Part shown: piece after piece, positions 26,672 to 35,230 of the stretch
How the letters are laid out: each line of letters begins with the position of its first letter
Position numbering within the stretch: the stretch's first letter is position 1
NCBI RefSeq assembly: GCF_021173675.1
Contig: NZ_JAIHON010000009.1
Location: 62,001-126,000 of the forward strand
From: Streptomyces lincolnensis
GTDB taxonomy: Bacteria; Actinomycetota; Actinomycetes; Streptomycetales; Streptomycetaceae
Direction: 5' to 3'
DNA: 64,000 nt
Position numbers and translations under genes: made by a program
The notes under the pieces: model-generated
What the model was told of the DNA's origin: nothing
Seen by the model: only the letters and a program-made list of their open reading frames with translations
Database searches by the model: none

Positions 26672-29600
26672 TCACTTCATCGTCAGGAACCGCTGCACCA
26701 GCGAGGCGAACAGCACCGCCAGCAGCGGAAGCGAGAACCAGAAGCTGCTCTGGAGCCAGCGCAGCTGCCGCACGCTCGGCCGCACCGCGACCCGCACGAC
26801 CTCCCGCGCCGTCAGCAGCACGATCAGCGCGAGCGCGGCCAGGGCGCCGACGACCGACCAGGGCGTCCAGGTGATCTGCGGCCCGATCGGGCCCGGGTCG
26901 GCGGCCGGGACCTTGCCCTCGGGCTGCCGGCCGAGCGCGTACATCGTCACGTCCTCGTTGACGAAGACCTTCTTCAGCTCCTTGCGGGCGTCGAGGTTCT
27001 GGACCAGCCGGGGTTCCCAGGTCCTGGAGTAGCCCGCGTCCATCTGCAGGGAGACGACCTGGCTGCGGTTGATCATCAGATACGAGTTCGGGCCCGCGTC
27101 CTTGAGCGCCTTCACCAGGCCCGACACCAGCACCGGGTCGGCCGGCGCGAGCGTCGGCAGGTACTGGACCTTCTCCATGTCCTGCGCGCCCCACGGCATC
27201 GCCGGCGTCACGTTGTTCACCGTGTCGTCGGTCATCCACAGCAGCCGTACCGTCGGATCGTCGTGCGCGTAGACGTAGTCCATGGCCGCGACCTCGCCGG
27301 GCCGGATCCGCTCGAACGGCTCGTTGCCCCACCGGGCCACCAGGAAGCCGCCCATGAGCACCAGGCCCGCCATCAGGGCGGCCAGCGGTGCCAGGCTCAC
27401 CCGGTCCTTGTCGCGTTCCTCCGTGGTGACGCCGGTGCGCGGGAACAGGGCGAGGGCGGCGAGCAGGGCCGCGCCCGGCAGGGCGAACATGAAGACCCGC
27501 AGCGCCATCTCACCGCCGTAGGACTGCATGCCGAAGCCCAGGAACGGGACGAAGGTCAGGACCAGCAGGGAGCGTTCGCGGTAGCGGTGCCAGCGGCGGC
27601 GCCACCAGCCCCAGCAGGCGAAGGCCATCACACCGCCGGCCAGCAGCACCCGCACGTACAGCACCAGCTTGTGCGTCGAACTGCCGCCCTCGATACGGCC
27701 CGACACGGACGAGGACACGTTGCCGCCGACCCCGCCGACCCCGCCGAACAGCTCGTCGAAGTGTCCCGACCAGTACGGCTCGGCCATGAAGCCGATCCAG
27801 ACGGCCACCAGGACACCGAACAGGATGGGCAGGCCGCGCAGTTCGCTGCGGCCGATCAGGACGAGCACCGTCAGGACGCCCAGCATCACGAACGGAGTCA
27901 GCTGGTGCGCCGGCACGCTCGCCGCGAACAGGCCGATCACCACGGCCAGCAGGACGGCTCGTTGGCGGCGGTCGGTCGGCTCGACCTCGATCTCGCCCGG
28001 TCGCCGCCTGGTCCAGATCACGCCGGGTGCCCGGAACCAGACGAGCAGGATCGCCACGAAGACCAGGTACAGCAGATAGGTGAAGCCCTGCGGGGAGAAG
28101 TAGTCCTGGCCGACCCAGCCGCTGAGCACGAAGACCCAGATGCCGGTCCACTTGGCCCGCCAGCTCGCCCGCATGTGCCGGACCAGCAGGAACATCGGTG
28201 CCAGATAGAGGAGTTGGATGGCGGTCGGCCACCAGCGGATGACCTCGGTGAAGTCCGAGACCCCGCAGGCCCTGAGGACGAACGCGGCCACCGCGAAGAA
28301 CCCCGGCCAGCTCCAGCGCGCGTCCAGGTCGGGCACGGCCGACCCGGTCCGGTCGATGTAGTCGAGGAACCCGAGGTGCTGCCAGGCCGTCGCGAACCGC
28401 GGTTCCGTCTCGATCACGGCCGGCAGCGCGTGCAGCGAGACCACCGTCGCCAGCAGCGTCACCATCAGCAGCGCCCGGTGCTCGCGGCCCAGCCACAGCA
28501 GCGAGGCGAAGACCACCACCAGCAGCGCGGCGCCCAGGAGCGTCGTGGCCGGCAGGACCGAGATCAGCCCGAGCCCGCCCATCGCGTCCAGATCGGCGTC
28601 ACCGAGGCGCAGCGCCGGGATCCAGTAGAGCAGGAGCGCGGCGGTCAGCAGACAGCCCAGGATCACCCCGAGCCGGGTGGGCAGCAGCCGGGCGGGCCCC
28701 GAGGGCGGCGGCTCCTCGGACACGGGCGGCTCGTCCCGTACGGCGGCCTCCTCCGCGTCCGGCTCCTCCCGTACGACGTCCTCGTCCTCGTCCTCGTCGG
28801 CGTCCACGGCGGCCTCGAACGGTGAGTCCGCCTCGAACGGCGCGTCCACCTCGGTCTCCGCCGGGCCCAGCGACGCCTCCGATCCCGGTTCGCGCCTCTC
28901 CACCGGCAGCCCCAGCCCCAGCTCCGGCTTCAGCGCCCAGGTCGGCCGGTGCCTGGAGAGCTCGGGCGGGATCGCCGTACCGGTGGGCGGGGTGCCGGGC
29001 CCCGGGCGGACGTCGGGCCGGCGTTCCAGGTGGTCGAAGTCGACGTGGATGCCGAGGGCCAGGGTGTCCTGGTCGAGCGCCCAGGCGGGCCGCTTCGGCG
29101 CCGGGGCCGGCGTCTCGCGCGCCCCCAGGTCGGCGAGGTCCCCGTCGGGTGCCGCGTCCTCGGGCGGCCCGGGGTCCGAGACGCTCCGCACGGTCCTGTA
29201 CAGCTTGGGCGCGGCGATGGCGACGATCACCGCGAGCGCGGAGATCTCGGCGACGCCCGCGCCGGTCAGGCCCATCCGGGGGAGCAGCAGCAGCGTGAGG
29301 CCGAGCACCAGCACGCACAACAGGCCCTGGAGCCAGGCGAGTCCGGCCGTACGGCTCTGGGCGCGCAGCACCGCGAAGTACGTCTCCATGACGACCCTGA
29401 GGACCGCGCCGACCGCGAACCAGCGCAGCAGCGGGGTGGCCGCGTCCGCGTAGCCCGCGCCGAAGACACCGAGGATCCAGGGCGCCCCGAAGAACAGCAC
29501 ACCGGCCACCGGCAGCATGATCCGGGCCATCCTCCTGAGCGCGGCCCGGGTGTTGGCGGCCAGCCGCCGGGGGTCGTGCGAGCCCTCGACGGTCAGCGAG

Positions 29601-30517
29601 GCACCCATGTTGATGGCGAGCAGGTTGACCGTGCCGCCGATCGTGGTGGTGATGTAGAAGTACGCGTTGTCCGCGGCGCTCACCTGCGAGGCGATGATCA
29701 CGGGGATCAGGTAGACCGCGGCCAGGGAGAACAGCGAGCCGGTGTAGTCGCCCGCCAGGAACCGTCCGATCTCCCTCAGCGTCGGCGGACGGGCGTGCTC
29801 GTCGGTCGCCTCCACGTGCCGGGGCGCCAGCCGCCGGAAGACCAGCCAGCCCAGCGGCAGCACGGAGAACGCGATCGCCGCGACCCAGGAGACGAACACA
29901 CCGGTCGTCGGGATCGCCACCGCGAACGCGACCAGCAGCCCCAGCTTGACGGCCGAGAACACCGTGTTGCCGACCGGCACCCACAGCGCGCTGCGCAGCC
30001 CGGTGAGCACCCCGTCCTGGAGGGTGAGCAGGTTCCAGGCGACGACGGCCACCACGAAGCCCAGCGCCGGCACCGGCCCGTGCAGGAAGCGGTACGACGG
30101 CCCCCACATGTCCAGGGTCAGCAGGAACACCGCCGCGGCCAGCGCCACGATCGCCGAACTGCCCACGTACGTACGGAGGATGAACCGGCCCGTGGCACGC
30201 CCCGCGACCGGGATGAAGCGGGCCAGCGCACCGGTGAGCGTCACCGCGGTCAGACCCGCCAGGAACTTCATGGCGGCGATCGCGGCGGAGCCCTGGCCGA
30301 CCGCCGACTCGGAGTAGTAGCGGGCGGCGGCGAGCCAGAAACCGAGGCCGAGCACCGCCGAGATGCCGGTGTTCAGCATCAGGGCGTAGGCGTTGCGGAA
30401 CAGCTGGCTGCCCCCGCCGGACCGGCCGAGGCCGGGCAGCCTCAAGCGGCGCCCCGACTGCTCGGGCGCCTTGGGCGCGGTCGACTCGGCCTCGGTCGTG
30501 GTCGTCGTGTCAGACAC
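26672..30517 (-). CDS. Fused Wzx-like flippase and polytopic glycosyltransferase/polymerase-like protein
   Basis: A 1281-residue giant membrane protein. Residues about 45-455 form a polysaccharide-export flippase (MATE/MurJ-like, about 12 TMs, with NAYALMLNTGISAVLGLGFW and YFYITTTIGGTVNLLAINMG). A 150-residue acidic/Pro-rich linker follows, including DADEDEDEDVVREEP. The last 650 residues have another 10 or more TMs and an extracellular stretch (VYAHDDPTVRLLWMTDD...), resembling GT-C or Wzy-type enzymes. The fusion implies coupled export and polymerisation or glycosylation. GTG 30517 overlaps the deacetylase end by 8 bases; a longer ORF to 30616 lies inside that gene and is not used. A strand-level TM count was not computed. 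Confidence 0.78.
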   Translation of the reverse strand: MSDTTTTTEAESTAPKAPEQSGRRLRLPGLGRSGGGSQLFRNAYALMLNTGISAVLGLGFWLAAARYYSESAVGQGSAAIAAMKFLAGLTAVTLTGALARFIPVAGRATGRFILRTYVGSSAIVALAAAVFLLTLDMWGPSYRFLHGPVPALGFVVAVVAWNLLTLQDGVLTGLRSALWVPVGNTVFSAVKLGLLVAFAVAIPTTGVFVSWVAAIAFSVLPLGWLVFRRLAPRHVEATDEHARPPTLREIGRFLAGDYTGSLFSLAAVYLIPVIIASQVSAADNAYFYITTTIGGTVNLLAINMGASLTVEGSHDPRRLAANTRAALRRMARIMLPVAGVLFFGAPWILGVFGAGYADAATPLLRWFAVGAVLRVVMETYFAVLRAQSRTAGLAWLQGLLCVLVLGLTLLLLPRMGLTGAGVAEISALAVIVAIAAPKLYRTVRSVSDPGPPEDAAPDGDLADLGARETPAPAPKRPAWALDQDTLALGIHVDFDHLERRPDVRPGPGTPPTGTAIPPELSRHRPTWALKPELGLGLPVERREPGSEASLGPAETEVDAPFEADSPFEAAVDADEDEDEDVVREEPDAEEAAVRDEPPVSEEPPPSGPARLLPTRLGVILGCLLTAALLLYWIPALRLGDADLDAMGGLGLISVLPATTLLGAALLVVVFASLLWLGREHRALLMVTLLATVVSLHALPAVIETEPRFATAWQHLGFLDYIDRTGSAVPDLDARWSWPGFFAVAAFVLRACGVSDFTEVIRWWPTAIQLLYLAPMFLLVRHMRASWRAKWTGIWVFVLSGWVGQDYFSPQGFTYLLYLVFVAILLVWFRAPGVIWTRRRPGEIEVEPTDRRQRAVLLAVVIGLFAASVPAHQLTPFVMLGVLTVLVLIGRSELRGLPILFGVLVAVWIGFMAEPYWSGHFDELFGGVGGVGGNVSSSVSGRIEGGSSTHKLVLYVRVLLAGGVMAFACWGWWRRRWHRYRERSLLVLTFVPFLGFGMQSYGGEMALRVFMFALPGAALLAALALFPRTGVTTEERDKDRVSLAPLAALMAGLVLMGGFLVARWGNEPFERIRPGEVAAMDYVYAHDDPTVRLLWMTDDTVNNVTPAMPWGAQDMEKVQYLPTLAPADPVLVSGLVKALKDAGPNSYLMINRSQVVSLQMDAGYSRTWEPRLVQNLDARKELKKVFVNEDVTMYALGRQPEGKVPAADPGPIGPQITWTPWSVVGALAALALIVLLTAREVVRVAVRPSVRQLRWLQSSFWFSLPLLAVLFASLVQRFLTMK

Positions 30518-31310
30518 GGGAACGGATGGCCTTCCGGCGGACCTGTCGTGCTCTGCGGACCACTGCGTACCCCTTGGTGAGGGCGCGGTCCCTGGCGAAG
30601 TTCCGGGTGAGCGCACGGCCTTCGACGAGCCGCGCGAACTCCTCCGCGTCCGTGGCGCGGCGCACGGTGACGCGACGCAGGGCGTACGGCCCCTGCCGGC
30701 GCCGGGCGAGGCCGTTGCCGACGGCGAGCGCCTGGGCGTACCCCGTCTCGCGCACAGCCTGCCGCACCCGGCGGCTGGAGTAGCCGTAGGGGTAGGCGAA
30801 CGAGGCCGGGACGGTGCCGAGTTCGTCGGTGACGATCTCCTTGCAGTGGATCAGCTCGTGGCGCAAGGAGGCGTCGTCGAGCTGGTCGAGCTGCGGGTGG
30901 CTGTGGCTGTGCCCGCCGATCTCGACGCCGGCCGCGGCCAGGTCGCGGACCTGGTCCCAGTCCAGCATGGTGTCGAGGCCGCCGCCGGTGTCGTGGGCGC
31001 CCCGGATCCAGCCCGTCGAGACGAACAGGGTGGCGGCGAAGCCGTGCTTGGCGAGCACGGGCAGGGCGTGCCGGTGCACGCCCTCGTAGCCGTCGTCGAA
31101 GGTGATCAGGACGGGCCGTCCGGGCAGTGCGCGGCCGTGGCGCCAACGGGCGGCGAGATCGGCGGTGGTGAGCGGGGTCAGACCCGACTCCCCGAGGGCC
31201 GCCATCTGTTCCGCGAAGGCGTCCGGGGTCACCGACAGCTCCCGGGTCGCCTCGTTCGGGTCGGTCGCCACCGAGTGGTACATGAGGATCGGCACGGGTG
31301 TGTCGGTCAT
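30510..31310 (-). CDS. Polysaccharide deacetylase (CE4/NodB-like)
   Basis: A 266-residue NodB-domain protein: ILMYHSVATDPNEATRELSVTPDAF at the N-terminus, the metal/catalytic motif LITFDDGYEG, and the zinc motif HSHSHP (H-x-x-x-H type). The C-terminus is basic. No signal peptide is visible, so it may be cytoplasmic or secreted in a complex. It is coupled at both ends (ATGA with the GT2 gene upstream; 8-base overlap with the flippase). It probably deacetylates an amino sugar of the envelope polymer. Confidence 0.9.
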   Translation of the reverse strand: MTDTPVPILMYHSVATDPNEATRELSVTPDAFAEQMAALGESGLTPLTTADLAARWRHGRALPGRPVLITFDDGYEGVHRHALPVLAKHGFAATLFVSTGWIRGAHDTGGGLDTMLDWDQVRDLAAAGVEIGGHSHSHPQLDQLDDASLRHELIHCKEIVTDELGTVPASFAYPYGYSSRRVRQAVRETGYAQALAVGNGLARRRQGPYALRRVTVRRATDAEEFARLVEGRALTRNFARDRALTKGYAVVRRARQVRRKAIRSRV

Positions 31311-32302
31311 CTGCGGCCCCCCTCGATCTCGGCGACCGTGAAGACCGTTCCGGCGCGGCGCGCCCGGACGCTCCCCATGACGTACCCACCGGCCGCCGTC
31401 AGCACCCCGGCGACGATCGCCCCCGCCCGTCCGGCGCCGCCGGGCCGGGCCAGCAGGGCGTCCCGCAGCCCGCGCGCCACCCCGGCGGGCAGCACCCGGG
31501 TCGCGTACCGGCGCTCGGACTCAAGGCCCTTGTCCGTCCCGACACTTCGGGCCACCAGGGCCTTCGACAGGCCCTCGGCGTAGGCGCGCGTGCGGAAGTA
31601 CCCGAAGTGCTCGCGCGCCTCGGGCACCCGGTGATGGATGACCGCACGGTCGTCGATCAGCAGGATCGCGTCCGGTCTGGCCCGGGTGAGCCGGATGCAC
31701 AGCTCCGTCTCCTCGCAGCCCAGCGGACGCTTGTCGCCGTCGCGTCCGATGCCGGTGGCGAAGCCGCCCGCCGCGTCGAAGGCCGTACGACGGAAGGAGG
31801 CGTTGCCGCCGAGCACGTTGCGGACCCTCACCAGCCCGGTGGGCAGGCCCTTGTACGTGCAGCCCACGATCCAGTCGAACTCCTCCGGGAACCAGGCCGG
31901 CCGGCGCCCCGAGGCCCAGACGGGCTCGGTACGGCCGCCGACGGCCATGACCCGCGGATCGGCGTAGCCCTCGGCGAAGTGCCGGAGCCAGTCCCGTTCG
32001 GCGACGGCGTCGTCGTCCAGGAAGGCGATCACGTCGCCGCGCGCGGCGGCGATCCCGGTGTTGCGGCCGGCGGACAGGCCACGGGGGCCCGCGTTGGCGA
32101 GCACCCGCACGTCCCCGGCTGCCGTGTACTCCTTGAACTCCTTGGCGAGCCGGTCCAGGAGCGCCGCGTTGTGGTCGACGACCAGCAGCGTCTCCAGGGC
32201 CGGCCGTGACTGCGCCCGTACCGAGGCGACCGCCGCGAGGATGTCCTCCCAGCGGTCCTCGGTGTAGACGCAGATCACGACGGAGATGTCGGGACCGCTC
32301 AA
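31307..32302 (-). CDS. Family 2 glycosyltransferase
   Basis: A 331-residue GT2 protein: SVVICVYTEDRWEDILAAVASVRAQ (nucleotide-sugar binding), GLSAGRNTGIAAARGDVIAFLDDDAVAERDWL (the DDD metal motif) and CEETELCIRLTRARPDA (the acceptor ED motif). The start is a TTG (32302) that overlaps the TGA of the upstream GT2 gene, with GGAGAGG ahead of it. The last part is amphipathic and basic, possibly membrane-associated. It is the second sugar transferase of the polysaccharide operon. Confidence 0.88.
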   Translation of the reverse strand: MSGPDISVVICVYTEDRWEDILAAVASVRAQSRPALETLLVVDHNAALLDRLAKEFKEYTAAGDVRVLANAGPRGLSAGRNTGIAAARGDVIAFLDDDAVAERDWLRHFAEGYADPRVMAVGGRTEPVWASGRRPAWFPEEFDWIVGCTYKGLPTGLVRVRNVLGGNASFRRTAFDAAGGFATGIGRDGDKRPLGCEETELCIRLTRARPDAILLIDDRAVIHHRVPEAREHFGYFRTRAYAEGLSKALVARSVGTDKGLESERRYATRVLPAGVARGLRDALLARPGGAGRAGAIVAGVLTAAGGYVMGSVRARRAGTVFTVAEIEGGRR

Positions 32303-33120
32303 GACACCTCTCCCCGGACCGTGTCGAGCATCGGGGAGGGCTGTGTACGGCGGCGCAGGGCCCGCCGGTTGGAGCGCTCCTTGAGGATCACCCGGAGCAC
32401 CCGGAGCCCGTCCCGCACGGCCCGCAGATTGCTGGTGCCGTGGATGCGGAGGTACTCGTGGCTCGGTATCTCCTGCACCTTGAGCCCCGCCTTGACCACC
32501 CGGATGTTCATCAGGGTCTCGACCTCGAAGCCGGTGCAGTCCAGGTCGATCTTGTCCAGGCAGTGCCGCCAGAACGCGTTGTAGCCGTAGCACAGGTCCG
32601 TGTAGCGGGCGCCGAACTTGCGGTTGACGACCGTGCACAGGGCCCAGTTGCCCAGCTTGCGGATGAAGGTCATGTCGTCGGTGCCGCCGCCGTTGGCGAA
32701 GCGGGAGCCCTTGGCGAAGTCCGCGCCCGAGACCAGGGCGGAGACGTAACTGACGATCTCGTTGCCGTCGGCCGAGCCGTCCGCGTCGACCATCACGATG
32801 ATGTCGCCGCTGCACGCCTGGAAGCCGGTGATCAGGGCATCCCCCTTGCCCTTGCCGCGCTGCGGCACGACCTTGACGTCCGGCCACAGCGAGCGCGCCA
32901 CCTCGACGGTGTCGTCGCTGGAGTTGCCGTCGACCAGGACCACTTCGTGGATCCAGTCCGGCAGCGTCTTGAAGACGTACGGAAGGTTCTCCGCCTCGTT
33001 CATGGCGGGGATCACCACGCTCACCGGCGGTGTGATCGCCAAGTGGGAGGAGATCGGTCGGTAGTTGGCGGATATGAACGTTTCCTGGCCCGTACTGGCC
33101 GGGCGCAGAACAGAACTCAT
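32299..33120 (-). CDS. Family 2 glycosyltransferase, dolichol-phosphate-mannose-synthase-like
   Basis: A 273-residue GT2 protein: VSVVIPAMNEAENLPYVFKTLPDWIHEVVLVDGNSSDDTVEVA, then GDIIVMVDADGSADGNEI (the DxD motif) and FAKGSRFANGGGTDDMT. It closely resembles undecaprenyl/dolichol-phosphate glycosyltransferases but lacks C-terminal TMs. ATG 33120 is used, with GAGAGGG upstream. It begins the run of coupled genes 33120-26672. It likely loads a sugar onto a lipid carrier. Confidence 0.9.
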   Translation of the reverse strand: MSSVLRPASTGQETFISANYRPISSHLAITPPVSVVIPAMNEAENLPYVFKTLPDWIHEVVLVDGNSSDDTVEVARSLWPDVKVVPQRGKGKGDALITGFQACSGDIIVMVDADGSADGNEIVSYVSALVSGADFAKGSRFANGGGTDDMTFIRKLGNWALCTVVNRKFGARYTDLCYGYNAFWRHCLDKIDLDCTGFEVETLMNIRVVKAGLKVQEIPSHEYLRIHGTSNLRAVRDGLRVLRVILKERSNRRALRRRTQPSPMLDTVRGEVS

Positions 33121-33498
33121 GAGTCTGGTCCCTCTCGTCCGGTGGACCGCCCGCCCCTGGGCGGCCCGCTCTTTGTCCGGTTCGAAAGGGGGGTTTTCAC
33201 ACACGGCACGACGGCACGGAACTCCGTACCTGCCGAGTGAGCTGGCAAAGCTGGCCGGCCCCGCACAGTGGCGGCCGACCGCGCGGCACGACTCGGTCAC
33301 AGTTGCGGTCACCGAGCACGGCACCCCCCTACCGCGCCCCGCGCCGGGATCCATCGCGGTCCCTGAGCCCTCCCCTGGAGCCGCTGGCTGATGGGGCCGA
33401 TGCGGGTGAGATGTACGACGGTATTGACGATTGAGCCTGTATGGCAAGACCTGGAACTAGGCCTCACGTTTTTGATGGTTTGACCGTTACCGATCGAC
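33121..33498. other. Non-coding spacer and long leader of the GT2 operon
   Basis: A 378-base gap between the CelD-like gene and the GT2 gene, both on the minus strand. It holds a possible minus-strand promoter (TTGCCA at 33442-33447, TACCGT at 33418-33423, 18-base spacer). That would give a leader of about 290 bases containing a 6-bp hairpin (CCGCCC/GGGCGG, 33147-33164) just before the ribosome site. I see no gene in it. Confidence 0.5.
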
Positions 33499-34596
33499 TT
33501 ACGTACGGCCCGAGCGGATCTTTCCGACCCTTTTGAGCAGTTTGTCGGCGGGTTCGAACAGTTCCGGCCGGGACACCACCACGTTGCGCAGTGCCCGGAC
33601 CGGGGCCCGACGGGCCCGATGCCCGACCGCCACCGGGTGACGGCGGGTCACCCACCCCTCGGACACGTTCAGCTCGCGTGTCTTCAGGGAGTCCTTGTAT
33701 TCCTTCTGGCCCCGGCCGAGATCCAGATAGGCGATGCCGTCGGCGGCGGCCGCCTCGGCCATCCGCAGATGCAGCACCAGGCCGGGGGAGTACTTCGAGT
33801 ACGCCGTGTCGTACGCCGGGAACCAGCACGCGAGCACCCGCTCGGTGCGCAGCCCGAAGTGCGCGGCGATCGGCTTGTCGCCCGCGTACAGCACGGACAG
33901 GATCCCGGCGAACGGCTCGGAGCGGGTGTGGAACAGCTGCTGCACGAGCCGGGTGATCCAGTCGTGCGCGAAACGGTCGCTGCGCCCGGTCCTGCGGTAC
34001 TGCGCGGACTTCCAGTTCATCAGGGCGCGCAGGGCGGCCGGGTCCCGCTCGTCGTGCACGTAGCGCACCTCGCCCGCGTCCCGGCCGAGCTTGCGCTCCT
34101 TGGCCAGCGTGGTGCGGGTGAACTTGGGCGAGCGCTCACGCAGCTGGGCCAGATAGACCTCGTAGCCCTGGTCGACGTCCATGACCGGGGACGGGAAGGT
34201 GCCGGAGGCCTCCGCCTCGAACGGCCGCTGTCCCTCGATGAGATGATCGAACTCGAAGACCGCCAGTCCACAGGCCCGCAGCAGCTCCCGGGCCTCGAAG
34301 GCGAATCCGGGCCGGTGCACCAGGCCCTGGGCGTCCGAGACGCCGAGACCGATCGCCCGGCCGACGCCGGCGGCGCTTCTCTGGTACGGCAGGAACGCGG
34401 CCGGTTCGCCGCCCTCCCGGACGACGGCGATCCGTACGCCGCGTCTGCACCGCCCCACCGCGAGCGCGAACTCGGGGGAGAGGAAAGGGTTCGCCAGCTC
34501 GGGCGAACCGTGCAGATGGGCCTTGGACTGCATCGCCGTCCAGGCCGCCCGGTCGGCCGCGCTCAGCTCGCCGGGCCGGTACACGCTGAGGTCCAC
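33499..34596 (-). CDS. CelD/FemAB-like GNAT acyltransferase (BioF2-like domain)
   Basis: A 365-residue protein of the BioF2/acetyltransferase_6 type: LPYQRSAAGVGRAIGLGVSDAQGLV, SPKFTRTTLAKERKLGRD, then YAGDKPIAAHFGLRTERVLACWFPAYDTAYSKYSPGLVLHL and YLDLGRGQKEYKDSLKTR. Such proteins act in exopolysaccharide and cellulose gene clusters (CelD) and as aminoacyl or acyl transferases. GTG 34596 starts one base after the upstream stop. It probably adds an acyl group to the envelope polymer. Confidence 0.8.
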   Translation of the reverse strand: MDLSVYRPGELSAADRAAWTAMQSKAHLHGSPELANPFLSPEFALAVGRCRRGVRIAVVREGGEPAAFLPYQRSAAGVGRAIGLGVSDAQGLVHRPGFAFEARELLRACGLAVFEFDHLIEGQRPFEAEASGTFPSPVMDVDQGYEVYLAQLRERSPKFTRTTLAKERKLGRDAGEVRYVHDERDPAALRALMNWKSAQYRRTGRSDRFAHDWITRLVQQLFHTRSEPFAGILSVLYAGDKPIAAHFGLRTERVLACWFPAYDTAYSKYSPGLVLHLRMAEAAAADGIAYLDLGRGQKEYKDSLKTRELNVSEGWVTRRHPVAVGHRARRAPVRALRNVVVSRPELFEPADKLLKRVGKIRSGRT

Positions 34597-34597
34597 G

Positions 34598-35032
34598 TCA
34601 GTCGCCCTGTCTTCTCGCGGTACGGCTCCGCAGGCGCCGTACCGAGGCCGGCAGAAGGATGAGGGCGCTGAGCGCGGTCACGGCCACGATCCCGCCGCTC
34701 ACCGACCAGCGGTGCGTGGCCAGCATGCCCTGGGCCACCAGCATGTTCAGGACGACCGAACCCGCAACCGCGGTGAGCAGCCGGCCGAACGGATCCAGCC
34801 CCCGCAGCGCGGCGGCGATGGCGGCGGCGGGCGCCGCGAGCAGGAAGAACAGGGTGAGCGGGGCGCGCAGGGGTGAGTCCGAGTCGGCGAGCGCGAGCAG
34901 TGCGCCGCATCCCCCTATGGCCGTCGCGGCCCCCGCGAGCAGCGCTGCCAGGTCCCTCCCCGGTCCTGGCCGTGCCCGTTCGGTGCCGTTCGTCCGCGCT
35001 GTTGAAGATGTCTTGATGCGTATGGTCTGCAT
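34598..35032 (-). CDS. Small membrane protein of the polysaccharide locus
   Basis: A 144-residue protein with four hydrophobic helices (LAALLAGAATAIGGCGALLAL, LTLFFLLAAPAAAIAAAL, LLTAVAGSVVLNMLVAQGM, GGIVAVTALSALILLPASV). I use ATG 35032 (MQTIRIKTSS); the longer ORF to 35176 has a poor N-terminus and no ribosome site. Only one base separates it from the acyltransferase gene, so they are co-transcribed. The function is unknown. Confidence 0.75.
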   Translation of the reverse strand: MQTIRIKTSSTARTNGTERARPGPGRDLAALLAGAATAIGGCGALLALADSDSPLRAPLTLFFLLAAPAAAIAAALRGLDPFGRLLTAVAGSVVLNMLVAQGMLATHRWSVSGGIVAVTALSALILLPASVRRLRSRTARRQGD

Positions 35033-35186
35033 TGGCGACTTTGCCCCCCGACGCGCCGGATGCCGGGCTTCAATGTCGCGCAGGCCGCGGGGGCCAGTCA
35101 AGACCGGGGTGCTGAGAGGTACTTGTTCGGCTGCGGGTCCGATGTGGCTGGTCGCGCCCACGCGGCGGAGCCGCACATGTAAGGGG

Positions 35187-35214
35187 CCCCGCGCCCCTGA
35201 GGTGGGGCGCGGGG
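35187..35214. terminator. Hairpin downstream of the S8 peptidase
   Basis: An 11-bp perfect stem (CCCCGCGCCCC / GGGGCGCGGGG) with a 6-base loop lies just after the S8 stop on the minus strand. The unit GTTCCCCGCGCCCC seen here on the minus strand is also found at 10619-10632, so it belongs to a dispersed repeat family. Confidence 0.8.
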
Positions 35215-35230
35215 AACGCGTGTTGTTCCG

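Noticed and set aside
30517..30616. A longer start for the flippase-fusion gene at 30616
   Set aside because: The extra 33 codons lie wholly within the deacetylase gene and have shadow-like composition; GTG 30517 gives a normal short overlap.
33121..33447. An N-terminal extension of the GT2 (DPM-like) protein to 33447
   Set aside because: The extra 109 residues are Arg/Pro/His-rich without homology features, and ATG 33120 has a ribosome site followed by a normal GT2 start.
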